From assembly GCF_900111885.1 (NCBI RefSeq), contig NZ_FOKG01000009.1, forward strand, positions 124,001-188,000: a DNA stretch of 64,000 nucleotides, given 5' to 3'. This DNA comes from Amycolatopsis marina (GTDB lineage: Bacteria > Actinomycetota > Actinomycetes > Mycobacteriales > Pseudonocardiaceae). The first letter of the stretch is position 1; every line of letters starts with the position of its first letter. A program made the translations under genes and the position numbers. This document shows, in pieces, positions 29,242 to 39,867 of the stretch. Under the pieces are notes generated by a model. It saw nothing but the letters and a program-made list of their open reading frames with translations, was not told where the DNA came from and made no database searches.

Positions 29242-30742
29242 TCCGACCGGCTTTCTCAAGCACGACAGGCAGGAACCGCCCAAGCGGCCGAAGGACGAGC
29301 GGGTCCACGACTGGCACGAGGTCTACGCCGACACCGATCCGCAGCGGCGCAACGAGGCCGTACGGGTACAGGCCACGCGGTGTATGGACTGCGGTATCCC
29401 GTTCTGTCACTCGGGAACCGCGGGCTGCCCGCTCGGCAACCTGATTCCGGAGTGGAACGACCTGGTGCGTCGTGGCGACTGGGCGGCGGCGGGGGAGCGG
29501 TTGCACGCCACCAACAACTTCCCCGAGTTCACCGGAAAGCTCTGCCCGGCCCCGTGCGAGGCCGCGTGTGTGCTGTCCATCTCGCCGGAGTCCGGCGGCC
29601 CGGTGGCCATCAAGCGGGTCGAGGCGACGATCGCGGACCAGGTTTGGGAGTCCGGTGACGTCCGGGCCGAGTTGCCCTCGTTGTCCACGGGACAGCACGT
29701 CGCGGTGGTCGGCTCGGGACCGGCGGGGCTCGCCGCCGCGCAGCAGCTGACCCGCGCGGGTCATGACGTGACGGTGTTCGAGCGGGACGACCGGCTCGGC
29801 GGGTTGCTGCGCTACGGCATCCCCGAGTTCAAGATGGAGAAGAAGGTGCTCGACCGCAGGCTGGCGCAGCTGCGTGAGGAGGGCACCCAGTTCGTCACCG
29901 GTTGCGAGGTCGGCGTCGATCTCACCGTCGAGGACCTGCGTGCGCAGTACGACGCGGTGGTGCTCGCTGTCGGCGCACTGCGCGGGCGGGACGACACCAC
30001 GACGCAGGGACGCGAACTGTCGGGAATCCACCTGGCGATGGAACATCTGGTCCCGGCGAACAAGACATGCGAGGGTGACGGACCGCCGTCGATCAGTGCC
30101 GAGGGAAAGCATGTGGTCATCATCGGCGGTGGGGACACCGGAGCGGACTGTTACGGCACGGCGATCCGGCAGGGTGCGCTGTCGGTGACCCAGCTCGACC
30201 AGTACCCGCTGCCACCGTCCACACGCGACGATGAGCGGTCGCCGTGGCCCACGTGGCCGTACGTCCTGCGCACCTATCCGGTGCATGAGGAGACGGGGGA
30301 ACGCGTCTTCGGGGTCGCGGTGAAGCGGTTCGTCGGCGATGCCGACGGCCGGGTGCGCGCGATCGAGCTGCAGCACGTGCGGGTGCGAAAGGATCCGGCG
30401 ACGGGACTGCGCGAGGTCGTGGCGGTCAATGCCGAGGTCGAGGTGCTGCCCGCCGATCTGGTGCTGTTCGCGATCGGTTTCGAGGGCGTCGAGCGGATGC
30501 GCCTGCTCGACGACCTCGACCTGACGCTGACCACCCGCGGCACCCTGTCCTGCGGAACCGACTGGCAGACGAGCGCACCGGATGTCTTCGTCTGCGGCGA
30601 CGCCCACCGCGGCGCCTCACTGGTCGTCTGGGCGATAGCCGAAGGCCGCTCGGCGGCCGCGGCCGTAGACCGCCACCTGACCGGCGCGTCAGACCTCCCG
30701 TCCCCGGTCCACCCGACATCCCTCCCCCTAGCCGTCATCTGA
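29234..30742 (+). CDS. gltD: Glutamate synthase small subunit GltD
   Basis: GltD takes electrons from NADPH and passes them through FAD and two 4Fe-4S clusters to GltB. The 502-residue protein has cysteine clusters CMDCGIPFC...GCPLGN and CPAPCEAAC in the first 120 residues. The FAD motif [13 protein letters not shown] and NADPH motif [14 protein letters not shown] follow, and the end motif contains [17 protein letters not shown]. The GTG start overlaps the gltB stop, so the two are coupled. The 203-bp gap after it has no clear terminator; GGCCGATTG (30829) and CAATCGGCC (30901) form a distant inverted pair of doubtful meaning. Confidence 0.97.
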   Translation: MADPTGFLKHDRQEPPKRPKDERVHDWHEVYADTDPQRRNEAVRVQATRCMDCGIPFCHSGTAGCPLGNLIPEWNDLVRRGDWAAAGERLHATNNFPEFTGKLCPAPCEAACVLSISPESGGPVAIKRVEATIADQVWESGDVRAELPSLSTGQHVAVVGSGPAGLAAAQQLTRAGHDVTVFERDDRLGGLLRYGIPEFKMEKKVLDRRLAQLREEGTQFVTGCEVGVDLTVEDLRAQYDAVVLAVGALRGRDDTTTQGRELSGIHLAMEHLVPANKTCEGDGPPSISAEGKHVVIIGGGDTGADCYGTAIRQGALSVTQLDQYPLPPSTRDDERSPWPTWPYVLRTYPVHEETGERVFGVAVKRFVGDADGRVRAIELQHVRVRKDPATGLREVVAVNAEVEVLPADLVLFAIGFEGVERMRLLDDLDLTLTTRGTLSCGTDWQTSAPDVFVCGDAHRGASLVVWAIAEGRSAAAAVDRHLTGASDLPSPVHPTSLPLAVI

Positions 30743-30945
30743 CTTCGCACTTCCGGCGCCCGAGTTGGCAGTTCCAGGGCCCGGATTGCTCCATCTGGCA
30801 CAGCTCAAGGGCGAATCAGCTGCCAAATGGCCGATTGATCGACAGTAGTCGGTTAATTACGTTCAGTAGAACCTCTAATTCCGACAATTCACTGTCCCTG
30901 CAATCGGCCGGCGGTGATGGCGGCGCCGGTCAGAGGTGAGGCGTC

Positions 30946-31920
30946 ATGAAGCGTTCGTTCCGGGTGTCACTGGCCGCACTGGCTGCCGCCACCCTTTCGA
31001 GCACGGTTCTCATTCCGAGCGCCACCGCGGAAACCGCGGACGTCGCCGTGCACAGCGCGGCCGCGGATGCCGCCGCGGCACAGGCGGTGACCGACTTCTG
31101 GACCGCGGAGGACATGCGATCGGCGATACCGATGCGGCAATTGCTGTCCTCGGCCGCGGGAACGCTGCGCGAGGTCGCGCGGGGTCCCGCCACGGTGGTC
31201 GAGCCGACGACCGCGCCCGCGATCGCGGGCGCCGCGGCGATGCCGAGCACCGGAGACCAGTGGACCGGTGGCGGAGCCGTGACGTCGACGGCGGGCCGGG
31301 TGTTCTTCAGCTTCGACGGGCAACGGGCCTCGTGCAGCGGCAATGCCGTGACCAGCGCGAACCGCAGCGTCGTGATGACGGCCGGGCACTGCGTGAAGTA
31401 CCAGGGCAGCTGGCACACGAACTGGATCTTCGTACCGGGATATGACAACGGCGCGGCCCCGTTCGGCGAGTGGGCGGCGGCCCAGACCCTCACCACACCC
31501 CAGTGGGAGGCGAGTGAGGACATGAACTACGACGTCGGGGCCGCGGTGCTGAACCAGCTCGACGGGGCGTACCTGACCGATGTGGTGGGAGCGCAGGGCA
31601 TCGCCTTCAATCAGCAGCGCAACCAGAACATGTACACCTTCGGTTATCCCGCGGCCGATCCCTACGACGGATCTCTGCTGATCTACTGCAGTGGCAGCAC
31701 ATTCACCGACTTCCTGCTCACCAGGGATCACGGAATGGACTGCGATATGACCGGCGGCTCCAGCGGCGGGCCGTGGTTCCTCGGCTTCGACGAGACGACC
31801 GGCACCGGGTTGCAGAACTCGGTGAACAGCTTCGGCTACACCTTCCTGCCAGGAGTGATGTTCGGTCCCTACTTCGGCGCCGACGCACAGAATCTCTACG
31901 AGGAGGCGCAGGCGGCATAG
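30946..31920 (+). CDS. Secreted trypsin-like serine protease (S1)
   Basis: A 324-residue exported protein with a signal peptide (KRSFRVSLAALAAATLSS, cut after about residue 28) and a pro-region to about residue 95. A chymotrypsin-fold domain follows: His in VMTAGHC, Asp in EDMNYDVGAAVL, and Ser in TGGSSGGPWF. The CSG...TAGHC and YCSGS...DCDMTGGSS cysteines could form disulfides. It resembles the glutamyl-endopeptidase-like or V8-like secreted proteases of actinobacteria. GAGG before the ATG gives a fair ribosome site. Specificity is not predictable. It stands alone, on the same strand as gltD and aroG. Confidence 0.85.
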   Translation: MKRSFRVSLAALAAATLSSTVLIPSATAETADVAVHSAAADAAAAQAVTDFWTAEDMRSAIPMRQLLSSAAGTLREVARGPATVVEPTTAPAIAGAAAMPSTGDQWTGGGAVTSTAGRVFFSFDGQRASCSGNAVTSANRSVVMTAGHCVKYQGSWHTNWIFVPGYDNGAAPFGEWAAAQTLTTPQWEASEDMNYDVGAAVLNQLDGAYLTDVVGAQGIAFNQQRNQNMYTFGYPAADPYDGSLLIYCSGSTFTDFLLTRDHGMDCDMTGGSSGGPWFLGFDETTGTGLQNSVNSFGYTFLPGVMFGPYFGADAQNLYEEAQAA

Positions 31921-31955
31921 GGTGGCCCGCCACAGCCCGGACTTCCAGCAAGTGA

Positions 31956-33398
<1,443 letters not shown>

Positions 33399-33415
33399 CT
33401 CGCGTGCCCAAGCGA

Positions 33416-33443
33416 GACCGCACTTTCCCGGGAAAGTGCGGTC
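33416..33443. repeat. Palindrome B (single copy)
   Basis: One perfect copy of the 22-bp palindrome at 33419-33440. Its flanks are also symmetric, giving a 28-bp perfect palindrome (33416-33443). It lies between convergent aroG and the WS/DGAT gene and overlaps the stop codon of the latter. The 10 bases GGTCACGGGC just after it recur in the long spacer of array A and, as reverse complement, array C, perhaps a remnant of a module. Confidence 0.88.
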
Positions 33444-34776
33444 ACGGGCAGGTGTTGAGGAGTTCGGCGAGGGACTTGCCGATGGCGTCGGTGAGCGAGC
33501 CGAGGTCGGCGACGGCGTCGCCGTTCGCCTGTAGTCCGATGTGGATCGACTTGCGGTAGCTGGAGACCGCCACACCGACCGAATGGTGTGGCGCGAGTGG
33601 CACGAACGGGTACACCCGCCGCAGCTTCGCGCCGTCGAGGGTGAGCGGGATACCCGGAAGCGGCACGTTTGTCACCACCGTGTCGAACAGCAGGGGTGCC
33701 GCCTGTCCGGCGAACCGTGCCGCCAGCTTGTGCATCCCGGCGGGGACACGGCCCGCGAGCACCGGCAGCGCACCCGCTCCCCGAACCGGGCCCGCGGCCT
33801 TGTTGCGATCCATCGAACGCCGGACCGCGCGCAGCCGCTCGACCGGATCGTCGAGCTCCACCGGCAGGTCGGAAAGGTATCCGGAGAGCAGGTTGCCGCC
33901 CTTCCCCTCGGCCTCCCGCGCCCGGACGCTGACCGGCACGAGCGCACGCAACGGCCCGTTCTCGGGACGCCTGCCCCGGTTGCGCAGCCACGTGCGCAGC
34001 GCGCCGGCCAGCACTGCCAGCACGACGTCGTTGGTGGTCCCGCCATGTGCGGCGCGAACTCGCCGGACATCAGCCGTGTCGAGGGTGGCGAACCCGAGTT
34101 CGCGACTGGTCGAGTTCGCGGTGGCGATCGGCGACACCGGGTACGGCCGCGCGGCGAGCAGCACCGATCCCGCGATCCCCGCCGACTCGGCCGCCTTGCC
34201 CACCGTCGCCGACGCGTGGGACAACGGATTCTCCAGTAGGCTATCCACAAAGGACTTCCGCTTGACCGGTCCGGGGGTCTGCGCCGGCGTACGGCCCAGG
34301 GCAGGCACCTCGTCGAGCAGGCCGAGTGCGACGGTCACCGCGCCGGTGCCGTCGGTGAGCGCGTGGTGCAGTTTGAGCAACAGGGCGAACGAGCCGTCGG
34401 GCAGTCCGGTGACCACCTGCAGCCGCCACAGCGGCCGGTGCAGATCCAACGGCGGCGCGAGCCAGCGTGCGGCGTGCGCGGCCAGCGGGTCCTCCTCGTA
34501 GAGGGTGGACAGCCGGTGCGTTTCCATGTGCCGTGCCGGGTCGAACCCGGGATCGTCCTCCCAGTTGGCCCCACCCAGCGGCGAGCGGCTGTGCCGGACT
34601 CGCACCCTTAGCCGCGGAATCCGCACCGCTCGTGCGGTCAGTAACGCCAGCAGCCGTTCCGGATCGACCTGCCCGTGCGCCCCGAACACCGCGACCGCCC
34701 CCATGTGCATCGGCGTCGTCCTGCTTTCCAGGCACAGGAACGCGACGTCCAGTGGGCTCAGTTGGGCACCGTGCAT
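33442..34776 (-). CDS. Wax ester synthase/diacylglycerol acyltransferase (WS/DGAT)
   Basis: A 444-residue acyltransferase of the bacterial WS/DGAT family, which esterifies diacylglycerol or fatty alcohols with acyl-CoA to form storage lipids. The catalytic motif HHxxxDG is present as LHHALTDGTG (about residues 137-146), and the N-terminus MHGAQLSPLDVAFLCLES and conserved VPVSVR and NVPLPG segments fit the family. It is one of the usual several copies in actinomycetes; only this one is in the window. The stop overlaps the edge of palindrome B. Confidence 0.9.
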   Translation of the reverse strand: MHGAQLSPLDVAFLCLESRTTPMHMGAVAVFGAHGQVDPERLLALLTARAVRIPRLRVRVRHSRSPLGGANWEDDPGFDPARHMETHRLSTLYEEDPLAAHAARWLAPPLDLHRPLWRLQVVTGLPDGSFALLLKLHHALTDGTGAVTVALGLLDEVPALGRTPAQTPGPVKRKSFVDSLLENPLSHASATVGKAAESAGIAGSVLLAARPYPVSPIATANSTSRELGFATLDTADVRRVRAAHGGTTNDVVLAVLAGALRTWLRNRGRRPENGPLRALVPVSVRAREAEGKGGNLLSGYLSDLPVELDDPVERLRAVRRSMDRNKAAGPVRGAGALPVLAGRVPAGMHKLAARFAGQAAPLLFDTVVTNVPLPGIPLTLDGAKLRRVYPFVPLAPHHSVGVAVSSYRKSIHIGLQANGDAVADLGSLTDAIGKSLAELLNTCP

Positions 34777-34887
34777 CTCGGCCTCCGGGAGGGGTGTCTG
34801 AGGTGTCCGGCCGCTGCGCCAGGAATCCCTTTCACTGCAACAGAACCAGATGACCGTAGCGTGGTCGCGGTGTTACCTCCCAGATAA

Positions 34888-34918
34888 CGGCGGCCCGGTT
34901 CACTCGAACGGGCCGCCG
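34888..34918 (-). terminator. Hairpin terminator after the aminotransferase
   Basis: A 10-bp perfect stem (CGGCGGCCCG at 34888-34897 with CGGGCCGCCG at 34909-34918) around an 11-nt loop. It begins 6 bp after the aminotransferase stop on the minus strand. No U-run follows, as usual in this GC range. It lies within the 147-bp gap before the WS/DGAT gene. Confidence 0.6.
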
Positions 34919-34923
34919 CTGTG

Positions 34924-36054
34924 TCATCGCTTCCGCAGCCAGTCGGCGAACGCCCGCAGCCCTGGTTCCGGGCCGAGTCTGCCGAGGCCGATCCGGAACC
35001 GGTCGGTCGGTGTCGCGGTGAGTTCCGAGACGTAGAGGCTCGCGGGCAGGAGCAGTACCCCGGCCTCGGTCACCAGGTCGCGGCAGAACGATTCGACGCC
35101 GTCCGCACCGAGATAGCGGGGGAAGCAGACGCAACCGCCCTGCGGTGGCCGGAAGTCGAACAACTCGGCGAACTCGGTGAAGAACTCCTGGAACAACGGC
35201 AGATTCGCGGTGATGATGTCGCGGTTGCGCGACAGAAGGGTCTCCCTGGACTTGATCGCGATCCGGGCCAGCACCTCGCTCGGGGCGGCGTTGCAGATCG
35301 AGGTGTAGTGCTTGGCCCGCTCCAGCCTGGCGCGCAGTTTTCGGTCCCCGCAGGCGATCCAGCCGATCCGCAGCCCCGGCAGACCGAGCGATTTGGACAC
35401 GACGTTGAGCGAGAGCGCCTTCGGCGAGAAGTCCGCGGCCTGCGGTAGCGTCCGGTCCGGGTCCGTCTCGAGCCCGCGGTAGACCTCGTCGCTGAACAGG
35501 TGGATGCCCCGCTCGTCACACAGCGCGGCGAGTTCGGTGAACACCTCGCGGGTGGGGACCGCACCGGTCGGGTTGTGTGGGAAGTTCACCGAAACGACCC
35601 TGGTGTTCGGCCGCAGTGCCGCCCGCACCGCGTCGAGGTCGAGCGCCCAGTCCCGGTCGGGGTCCAGTGCGACGCCGGTGACCTCGCACAGGGAGAGCGG
35701 GACGGTCTCGGCCGCCTGGTAGTTCGGTGTGAGCACCACGGCGTGGTCCCCGGAGCCGAGCAGTGCGTGCATGGCCAGGTACAGGCCCTCTTCCGCACCC
35801 GCGAAGCAGATCACCTCGTCTGGTTCGATCTTTTCGTAGGTGGCCGCGATGGCCGCGCGCAGGTCGGGATCACCGAACGTCTCGGTGTAGCCGAGCCGCA
35901 GTTCCTCCCACGCCTGCCGGTCACCGTCGTCGGCGAGCGCGAGCAGGTCGCGCATGCTGACCGTTTCCGCGTCGGACGCGGTGAGGTGGTGTTCGGCCGT
36001 GAACTCCCAGCGGGAGAAGTGCGTTTCGAGCCGGAATTCGGGCAGCGTCGTCAT
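34924..36054 (-). CDS. PLP-dependent aminotransferase, class I/II
   Basis: A 376-residue fold-type I aminotransferase. It has NFPHNPTGAVPTREVF, FSDEVYRGLE, the PLP lysine in NVVSKSLGLPGLRIGW, and the carboxyl Arg in DRFRIGLGR. The substrate is unknown; proteins like this include aspartate/alanine-type and cysteine-handling enzymes. The frame is open to 37578, but ATG 36054 has GGAGGAG about 6 nt upstream. It overlaps the regulator gene by 4 bp, so the two are one operon. The regulator is related to DauR of D-arginine catabolism, which hints at an amino-acid substrate. Confidence 0.85.
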   Translation of the reverse strand: MTTLPEFRLETHFSRWEFTAEHHLTASDAETVSMRDLLALADDGDRQAWEELRLGYTETFGDPDLRAAIAATYEKIEPDEVICFAGAEEGLYLAMHALLGSGDHAVVLTPNYQAAETVPLSLCEVTGVALDPDRDWALDLDAVRAALRPNTRVVSVNFPHNPTGAVPTREVFTELAALCDERGIHLFSDEVYRGLETDPDRTLPQAADFSPKALSLNVVSKSLGLPGLRIGWIACGDRKLRARLERAKHYTSICNAAPSEVLARIAIKSRETLLSRNRDIITANLPLFQEFFTEFAELFDFRPPQGGCVCFPRYLGADGVESFCRDLVTEAGVLLLPASLYVSELTATPTDRFRIGLGRLGPEPGLRAFADWLRKR

Positions 36055-36668
36055 GCGGAGCTCCTCCGTGAGGGCAGGTCGGCCAGCAGTGAGTACAACG
36101 TCGAACGGGAAACACCGAGCGCGCGGGCCACGACAGGGGCGGACCTGCGCACGGCGAGCAACCCGGCCTCGTCCAGGTCGGTCAGCAGTTCCCGGCGTTC
36201 GTCTCGGCTCAACTTCCCGACAGGCCGTCCGCGTTCGCGCACGAAGGCCCCGACCATGCGCTCGATCCGGTCGGCCCAGTCCTGCTCGAAGAGCGCGCCG
36301 GGACGTTCGGTCACCGGTGCGCCGAAGCCGGACAGCACGGCCGCAGCCTGTTCCAGCGGAGTCCGGTCCAGGTTGACGCACAGCACGACCTCGGGCGCGC
36401 CCGTGTCGTCGCGCAGCACGGCACTCACACTCGACAGGCGCCGTCCGTCGGCCAGCAGCTTCTCGTACGGGCCGTGCACATCGCCGTCGTCGTGCCCGTC
36501 GAGATCGCCGAGTAGCGACGCCTCGCCCGGCGCCCGCGGTGTGAGCGGGTGCCAGATCCGGAGCACCCTGTCGGTCCCGGCGTCGTGCAGCACGACCTCG
36601 GCGTGCGGGGCCAGCAGCCTGCTCACCGCTTCGGCGACAGGTCCCCATCGCCGGACACGCGCATCCAC
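36051..36668 (-). CDS. YheO/DauR-type PAS-HTH transcriptional regulator
   Basis: A 205-residue regulator with a PAS-like YheO domain (about residues 1-115, VSRLLAPHAEVVLHD, VLCVNLDRTPLE) and a C-terminal HTH (about 150-200: LTDLDEAGLLAVRRSAPVVA, ALGVSRSTLYSLLADL). DauR of Pseudomonas, of the same family, represses D-arginine catabolism genes. Here it precedes and overlaps an aminotransferase gene. It starts at GTG 36668. A TGGACA-16-CATACT promoter and four TGTCCA-type half-sites lie just upstream, so autoregulation is likely. Confidence 0.83.
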   Translation of the reverse strand: MDARVRRWGPVAEAVSRLLAPHAEVVLHDAGTDRVLRIWHPLTPRAPGEASLLGDLDGHDDGDVHGPYEKLLADGRRLSSVSAVLRDDTGAPEVVLCVNLDRTPLEQAAAVLSGFGAPVTERPGALFEQDWADRIERMVGAFVRERGRPVGKLSRDERRELLTDLDEAGLLAVRRSAPVVARALGVSRSTLYSLLADLPSRRSSA

Positions 36669-36672
36669 GGCA

Positions 36673-36706
36673 TGGACAGTATGTCCAGTCTGGACTTGTT
36701 GTCCAG
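36673..36706. promoter_or_regulatory. Promoter with clustered TGGACA/TGTCCA half-sites
   Basis: Four half-sites (TGGACA 36673, TGTCCA 36682, CTGGAC 36690, GTCCAG 36701) form overlapping inverted repeats. On the minus strand a -35 TGGACA (36705-36700) and -10 CATACT (36683-36678), 16 bp apart, lie among them, with the start codon 9 nt beyond the -10. This is the expected layout for a self-repressing regulator. Binding by the YheO-type protein is inference. Confidence 0.55.
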
Positions 36707-36710
36707 CCCG

Positions 36711-38825
36711 TTACGGGATGGTGCGTATCTTGACCTTGCTGCCCTGCTTGACCTTGGTGCCGGGGGAGGGGTCCTGGTCGACCACGAAACTGAACCTCCG
36801 GTTGCCCCGGCCTTCTCCGCCGCCCTTGACGTCGGGCTCGAGGCCGGCCTCGCCGAGTATCTTCACCGCGTCCTCGAGCGATCGCCCCAGCACCATCGGT
36901 ACCTCGACCGCGTTGGACAGGTACACCCCGACCCGCTGCTCGCCCGTGGTGCCCGCGCCGGGGTCCGTCCGGATGACGCTGCCCGCGGGCACGTCCTCGG
37001 AGAATTCCGCGCCTGCCTCGAAGGGCTCGAACCCGGCGTCGGTGAGGGCCTTGAACGCGTCGTCCTTGCTCTGTCCCGTGACGTCCGGAACCGGTGTCGG
37101 AGGTGGTCCCTTGGAAAGGCCGATGGTGACGGAGTCGCCGATATTGGCGGGAGTGCCCGGGTTCGGCGAAAGACTGAGTACGGTGCCCTCGGGTACGTCG
37201 GCGCTGAAGGCGTCGGCGTTCGGGTCCCTGCGAGGTTCCAGCTGCGCTTCCCGGATGGCTTGCTCGGCCTGTTCGGGAGGCGTTCCGGGTTCCACGGCAG
37301 GCACGGTGGGTCGTCCGGCGGAGACGACAAGGGTGACCGCTTCGTCGATCAGGACTTCGGCGCCGGTGCCCGGGTCGCTGCGAATGACCGTGCCGATGGG
37401 CGCGGAGTTGTGCCGCTCCCTGCTGATGGTGGGGACGAGCTGGGCTTCGCGGATGGCGGTCTCGGCCGCCGACTCCTGCAGGCCCGCGACGTCGGGCACG
37501 GTGACCCAGCGGCCGCCGTTGAACCACCAGATGCCGGTACCGATCCCGCCGACCAGCAGAAGGCCGACGACGACCCACAGGGCGATCCAGCGGTTGCTCC
37601 GGCGCGGCTGGTCCGCGGAGCGGGTGTTCTTCGTCGGTGGCTGTGGGGGTGCGCCGCCCTGCTGGGCTCGCTGGGCCGGTGCGGTCGGCTCGGCCGGGGG
37701 AAGGCCCGCTTCAGCCCTGCTCAGCGCCATGGTGCCGCGCGGACCTGGCTGCTCTGGCCTGCGGGCCACGGGTGCGAACGCGGGAACCGTCCGTTCAGCG
37801 TCCGGAATGGCGACCGGCGCGACCGCGGGGGTGACGGTTGTGGCCTCGGGATCGGCGGGCATCGCCGGGACCGCGGTCACTGTCTGCGCTTCGGCGGCGG
37901 CGGGTACCGGGACCGGTACGGGCTCGATGCCGAGTTCGGTGCGTATCCGGTTCACCTCGGCCAGGAAGGCGGCCGCGTCGGCGGGCCGGGACTGCGGATC
38001 CCTGCGGGTCGCGCGCAGCACCAGGCTGTCCACCGCGGGTGGGATACCGGGGCGCACCGTGCTCGGCGCGGGAACGTCGTCGTTCACGTGGCGGTAGGCC
38101 ACGGAGATGGCGGTGTCGCCGGTGTAGGGAGCCTGCCCGGTCAGCATCTCGTAGAGCAGGATTCCCGCGGAGTACACGTCACCGCGTGCGCCCGTGGAAC
38201 CGGTGGTGACCTGCTCGGGGGAAAGGTAGGCGACGGTGCCGAGAATGACGCTGGAGCTGGTGGTCCCGGCGCTGGCCATCGCGCGGACCAGGCCGAAGTC
38301 GCCCACCTTGACCACGCCGGACCCGGTACCGCCGGACCGCCCGATCAGCACGTTCTCCGGTTTCACGTCCCGGTGTACGAGCCCGGCCGCGTGCGCGGCG
38401 GACAGTGCGGCCAGCACGGGCTCGATGACACTCAGCGCCAGGTGCAGGTCCAGCGGGCCCTGATCGTCCATCAGGTCGCGCAAGGTGCCGCCGTCGACAA
38501 GTTCCATGATCAGGAACGCGCGGCTCGATCCCTCGCCGTCCGGGGCGGGTTCCGACCCGCCCGGACTGTCCACTCCCTGGTCGTGCACGGCGACCACATG
38601 TGGGTGATGCAGCCGTGCGGCCGAGCGGGCTTCTCGTTCGAAGCGCTCGACGAAGGAGCGGTCGTCGGCGAACTGACGATCCATGACCTTGATCGCCACC
38701 GGCCGGTCGAGCCGTGTGTCCACGCCGCGGTACACGGCCGACATGCCACCCCGGGCCAGCAGGCTGTCGACCCGGTAGCGCCGGTCCAGCAGCGCCCCGA
38801 TGAGGCTCGTGTCCGTGCGTGTCAC
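36711..38825 (-). CDS. pknL: PASTA-domain Ser/Thr protein kinase, PknL-type
   Basis: A 704-residue membrane receptor kinase. The cytoplasmic kinase domain (about residues 15-280) has GGMSAVYRG, catalytic Lys46 in VAIKVMD, VHRDVKPENVL, VGDFGLV and LGTVAYLSPEQ. A Pro/Ala-rich linker leads to one membrane helix (about 410-435), then four extracellular PASTA repeats that bind muropeptides or lipid II in relatives. The start is GTG 38825 with AGGA 8 nt upstream. It is divergent from an Rv2175c-like gene, the known PknL substrate in M. tuberculosis. Mycobacterial PknL lacks PASTA repeats as I recall it, so this version is longer. Confidence 0.9.
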   Translation of the reverse strand: MTRTDTSLIGALLDRRYRVDSLLARGGMSAVYRGVDTRLDRPVAIKVMDRQFADDRSFVERFEREARSAARLHHPHVVAVHDQGVDSPGGSEPAPDGEGSSRAFLIMELVDGGTLRDLMDDQGPLDLHLALSVIEPVLAALSAAHAAGLVHRDVKPENVLIGRSGGTGSGVVKVGDFGLVRAMASAGTTSSSVILGTVAYLSPEQVTTGSTGARGDVYSAGILLYEMLTGQAPYTGDTAISVAYRHVNDDVPAPSTVRPGIPPAVDSLVLRATRRDPQSRPADAAAFLAEVNRIRTELGIEPVPVPVPAAAEAQTVTAVPAMPADPEATTVTPAVAPVAIPDAERTVPAFAPVARRPEQPGPRGTMALSRAEAGLPPAEPTAPAQRAQQGGAPPQPPTKNTRSADQPRRSNRWIALWVVVGLLLVGGIGTGIWWFNGGRWVTVPDVAGLQESAAETAIREAQLVPTISRERHNSAPIGTVIRSDPGTGAEVLIDEAVTLVVSAGRPTVPAVEPGTPPEQAEQAIREAQLEPRRDPNADAFSADVPEGTVLSLSPNPGTPANIGDSVTIGLSKGPPPTPVPDVTGQSKDDAFKALTDAGFEPFEAGAEFSEDVPAGSVIRTDPGAGTTGEQRVGVYLSNAVEVPMVLGRSLEDAVKILGEAGLEPDVKGGGEGRGNRRFSFVVDQDPSPGTKVKQGSKVKIRTIP

Positions 38826-38956
38826 AGGGCGAATCCTACGGAAGAGGAAGCGCTCTGTGGACCCGACCTCGCGCGGCAAGCGGTGCCCGGCCGCCCCGCC
38901 GTGCCGCGCAGAGCGCGACTGGGTCGTACGCGGGCGGATATGGCAAGGTAGGAGGT

Positions 38957-39340
38957 GTGAGTGCGATCCCTGTCGCTGATGATGTGCTTGGCGCCGACGT
39001 AGCCGTCCTTTCGCTGACCGAGGTGGGCACGACCCTCGGTCTCTCGATGAACAAGGTGCGGCAGTTGCTGCGTGAAGGCCAGTTGATCGCGATCCGTCGT
39101 GACGGCGAGCTGTACGTGCCCGCGGACTTCTTCATGGAGGGCAACCTCGGCAAGGACGGGCTGGTGAAGGGCCTGGCCGGCACCGTCACCGTGCTGTCCG
39201 ACGCCGGGTACGGCCGGACCGAGATGCTGCGCTGGCTCTTCGAGGCCGACGAGACGCTGCCCGGCACCACGCCGATCAACGCCCTGCGCACCAACCACGG
39301 CACCGAGGTCAAGCGGCGCGCGCAGGCGATGGCGTTCTAA
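38957..39340 (+). CDS. Rv2175c-like DNA-binding protein
   Basis: A 127-residue homologue of Rv2175c, a winged-HTH DNA-binding protein phosphorylated by PknL in M. tuberculosis. It shows SLTEVGTTLGLSMNKVRQLLREGQLIAIRRDGELYV split over the HTH and wing, then the carboxyl MLRWLFEADETLPG and EVKRRAQAMAF shared with the family. It is divergent from the PknL-type kinase, with 131 bp between starts, preserving the mycobacterial pairing. GGAGG lies only 1 nt before GTG 38957, an odd spacing, so a nearby alternative start is possible. It may be negatively regulated by phosphorylation, by analogy. Confidence 0.87.
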   Translation: MSAIPVADDVLGADVAVLSLTEVGTTLGLSMNKVRQLLREGQLIAIRRDGELYVPADFFMEGNLGKDGLVKGLAGTVTVLSDAGYGRTEMLRWLFEADETLPGTTPINALRTNHGTEVKRRAQAMAF

Positions 39341-39600
39341 AAGGCGTCTGGACGTCACAGCCGTCGATTCCGCAGGCGAGAAAGACCAGCACCGCAAAGC
39401 ACTCGACGAACGCGGCAGCTAGCAGGCCGGTGCCGAGCGAGTGGGCGGCCAGTGGTCCGGCAAGCGCGGAGCCCGCCGCGAACCCGTTGATCTTCACGCT
39501 GGCGCCCGTGGTGAAGATCTGCGACCTGAGCCCGTCTGGTGCCTCGCGGTGGCGGATCGCGAACAGGGCGGTGAGCTGTGGTCTGGCGCTCGCGGTGCCG
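39309..39600 (-). pseudogene. Remnant of an MFS transporter (carboxyl end only)
   Basis: The minus strand encodes a segment (TALFAIRHREAPDGLRSQIF, then KINGFAAGSALAGPLAAHSL and two hydrophobic helices) typical of the last membrane helices of an MFS transporter. Upstream the frame continues only as low-complexity filler antisense to the neighbouring region, with no start and no other helices. The fragment ends inside the Rv2175c-like gene. I read it as a truncated gene relic of about 95 codons, possibly left by the event that brought in the cutinase genes. Confidence 0.6.
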
Positions 39601-39699
39601 CTGGCGGAGCGGCAGCAGGTGCCCGGCGGGCCGTGCGCCTCCGCGTGGCGGCCCACCGCCGGGGAGGCGGTGGGCCGCGGTGAGCTGCCGCGTTCTGAC

Positions 39700-39867
39700 T
39701 CAGCCGGAGTGGGGGCAGGTGTCGCGGTACTCGGAGATGGTGCGGTCATCGGGGGCGGGGCAGAGGAACTGCTCGTAGCGGGTGTCGTTGTCGATGAACC
39801 GCTTGAGCCAGGAGATGCTGTACTTCGCGATCGTGGTGTTGGACGAGTTCGGCGCGAAGTGGCTGGC
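39700..39867. repeat. 168-bp block identical in both cutinase genes
   Basis: The stop codon and last 55 codons of cutinase 1 (39700-39867) match those of cutinase 2 (40777-40944) without a difference by eye. The identity ends abruptly just after the catalytic His codon and before the stop. The rest of the two genes differs by many substitutions. This is the mark of recent gene conversion or unequal crossover. Confidence 0.9.

Noticed and set aside
34924..37578. 884-residue open frame on the minus strand
   Set aside because: The aminotransferase starts at 36054 with a good ribosome site; upstream sequence overlaps the regulator and kinase genes in another frame.
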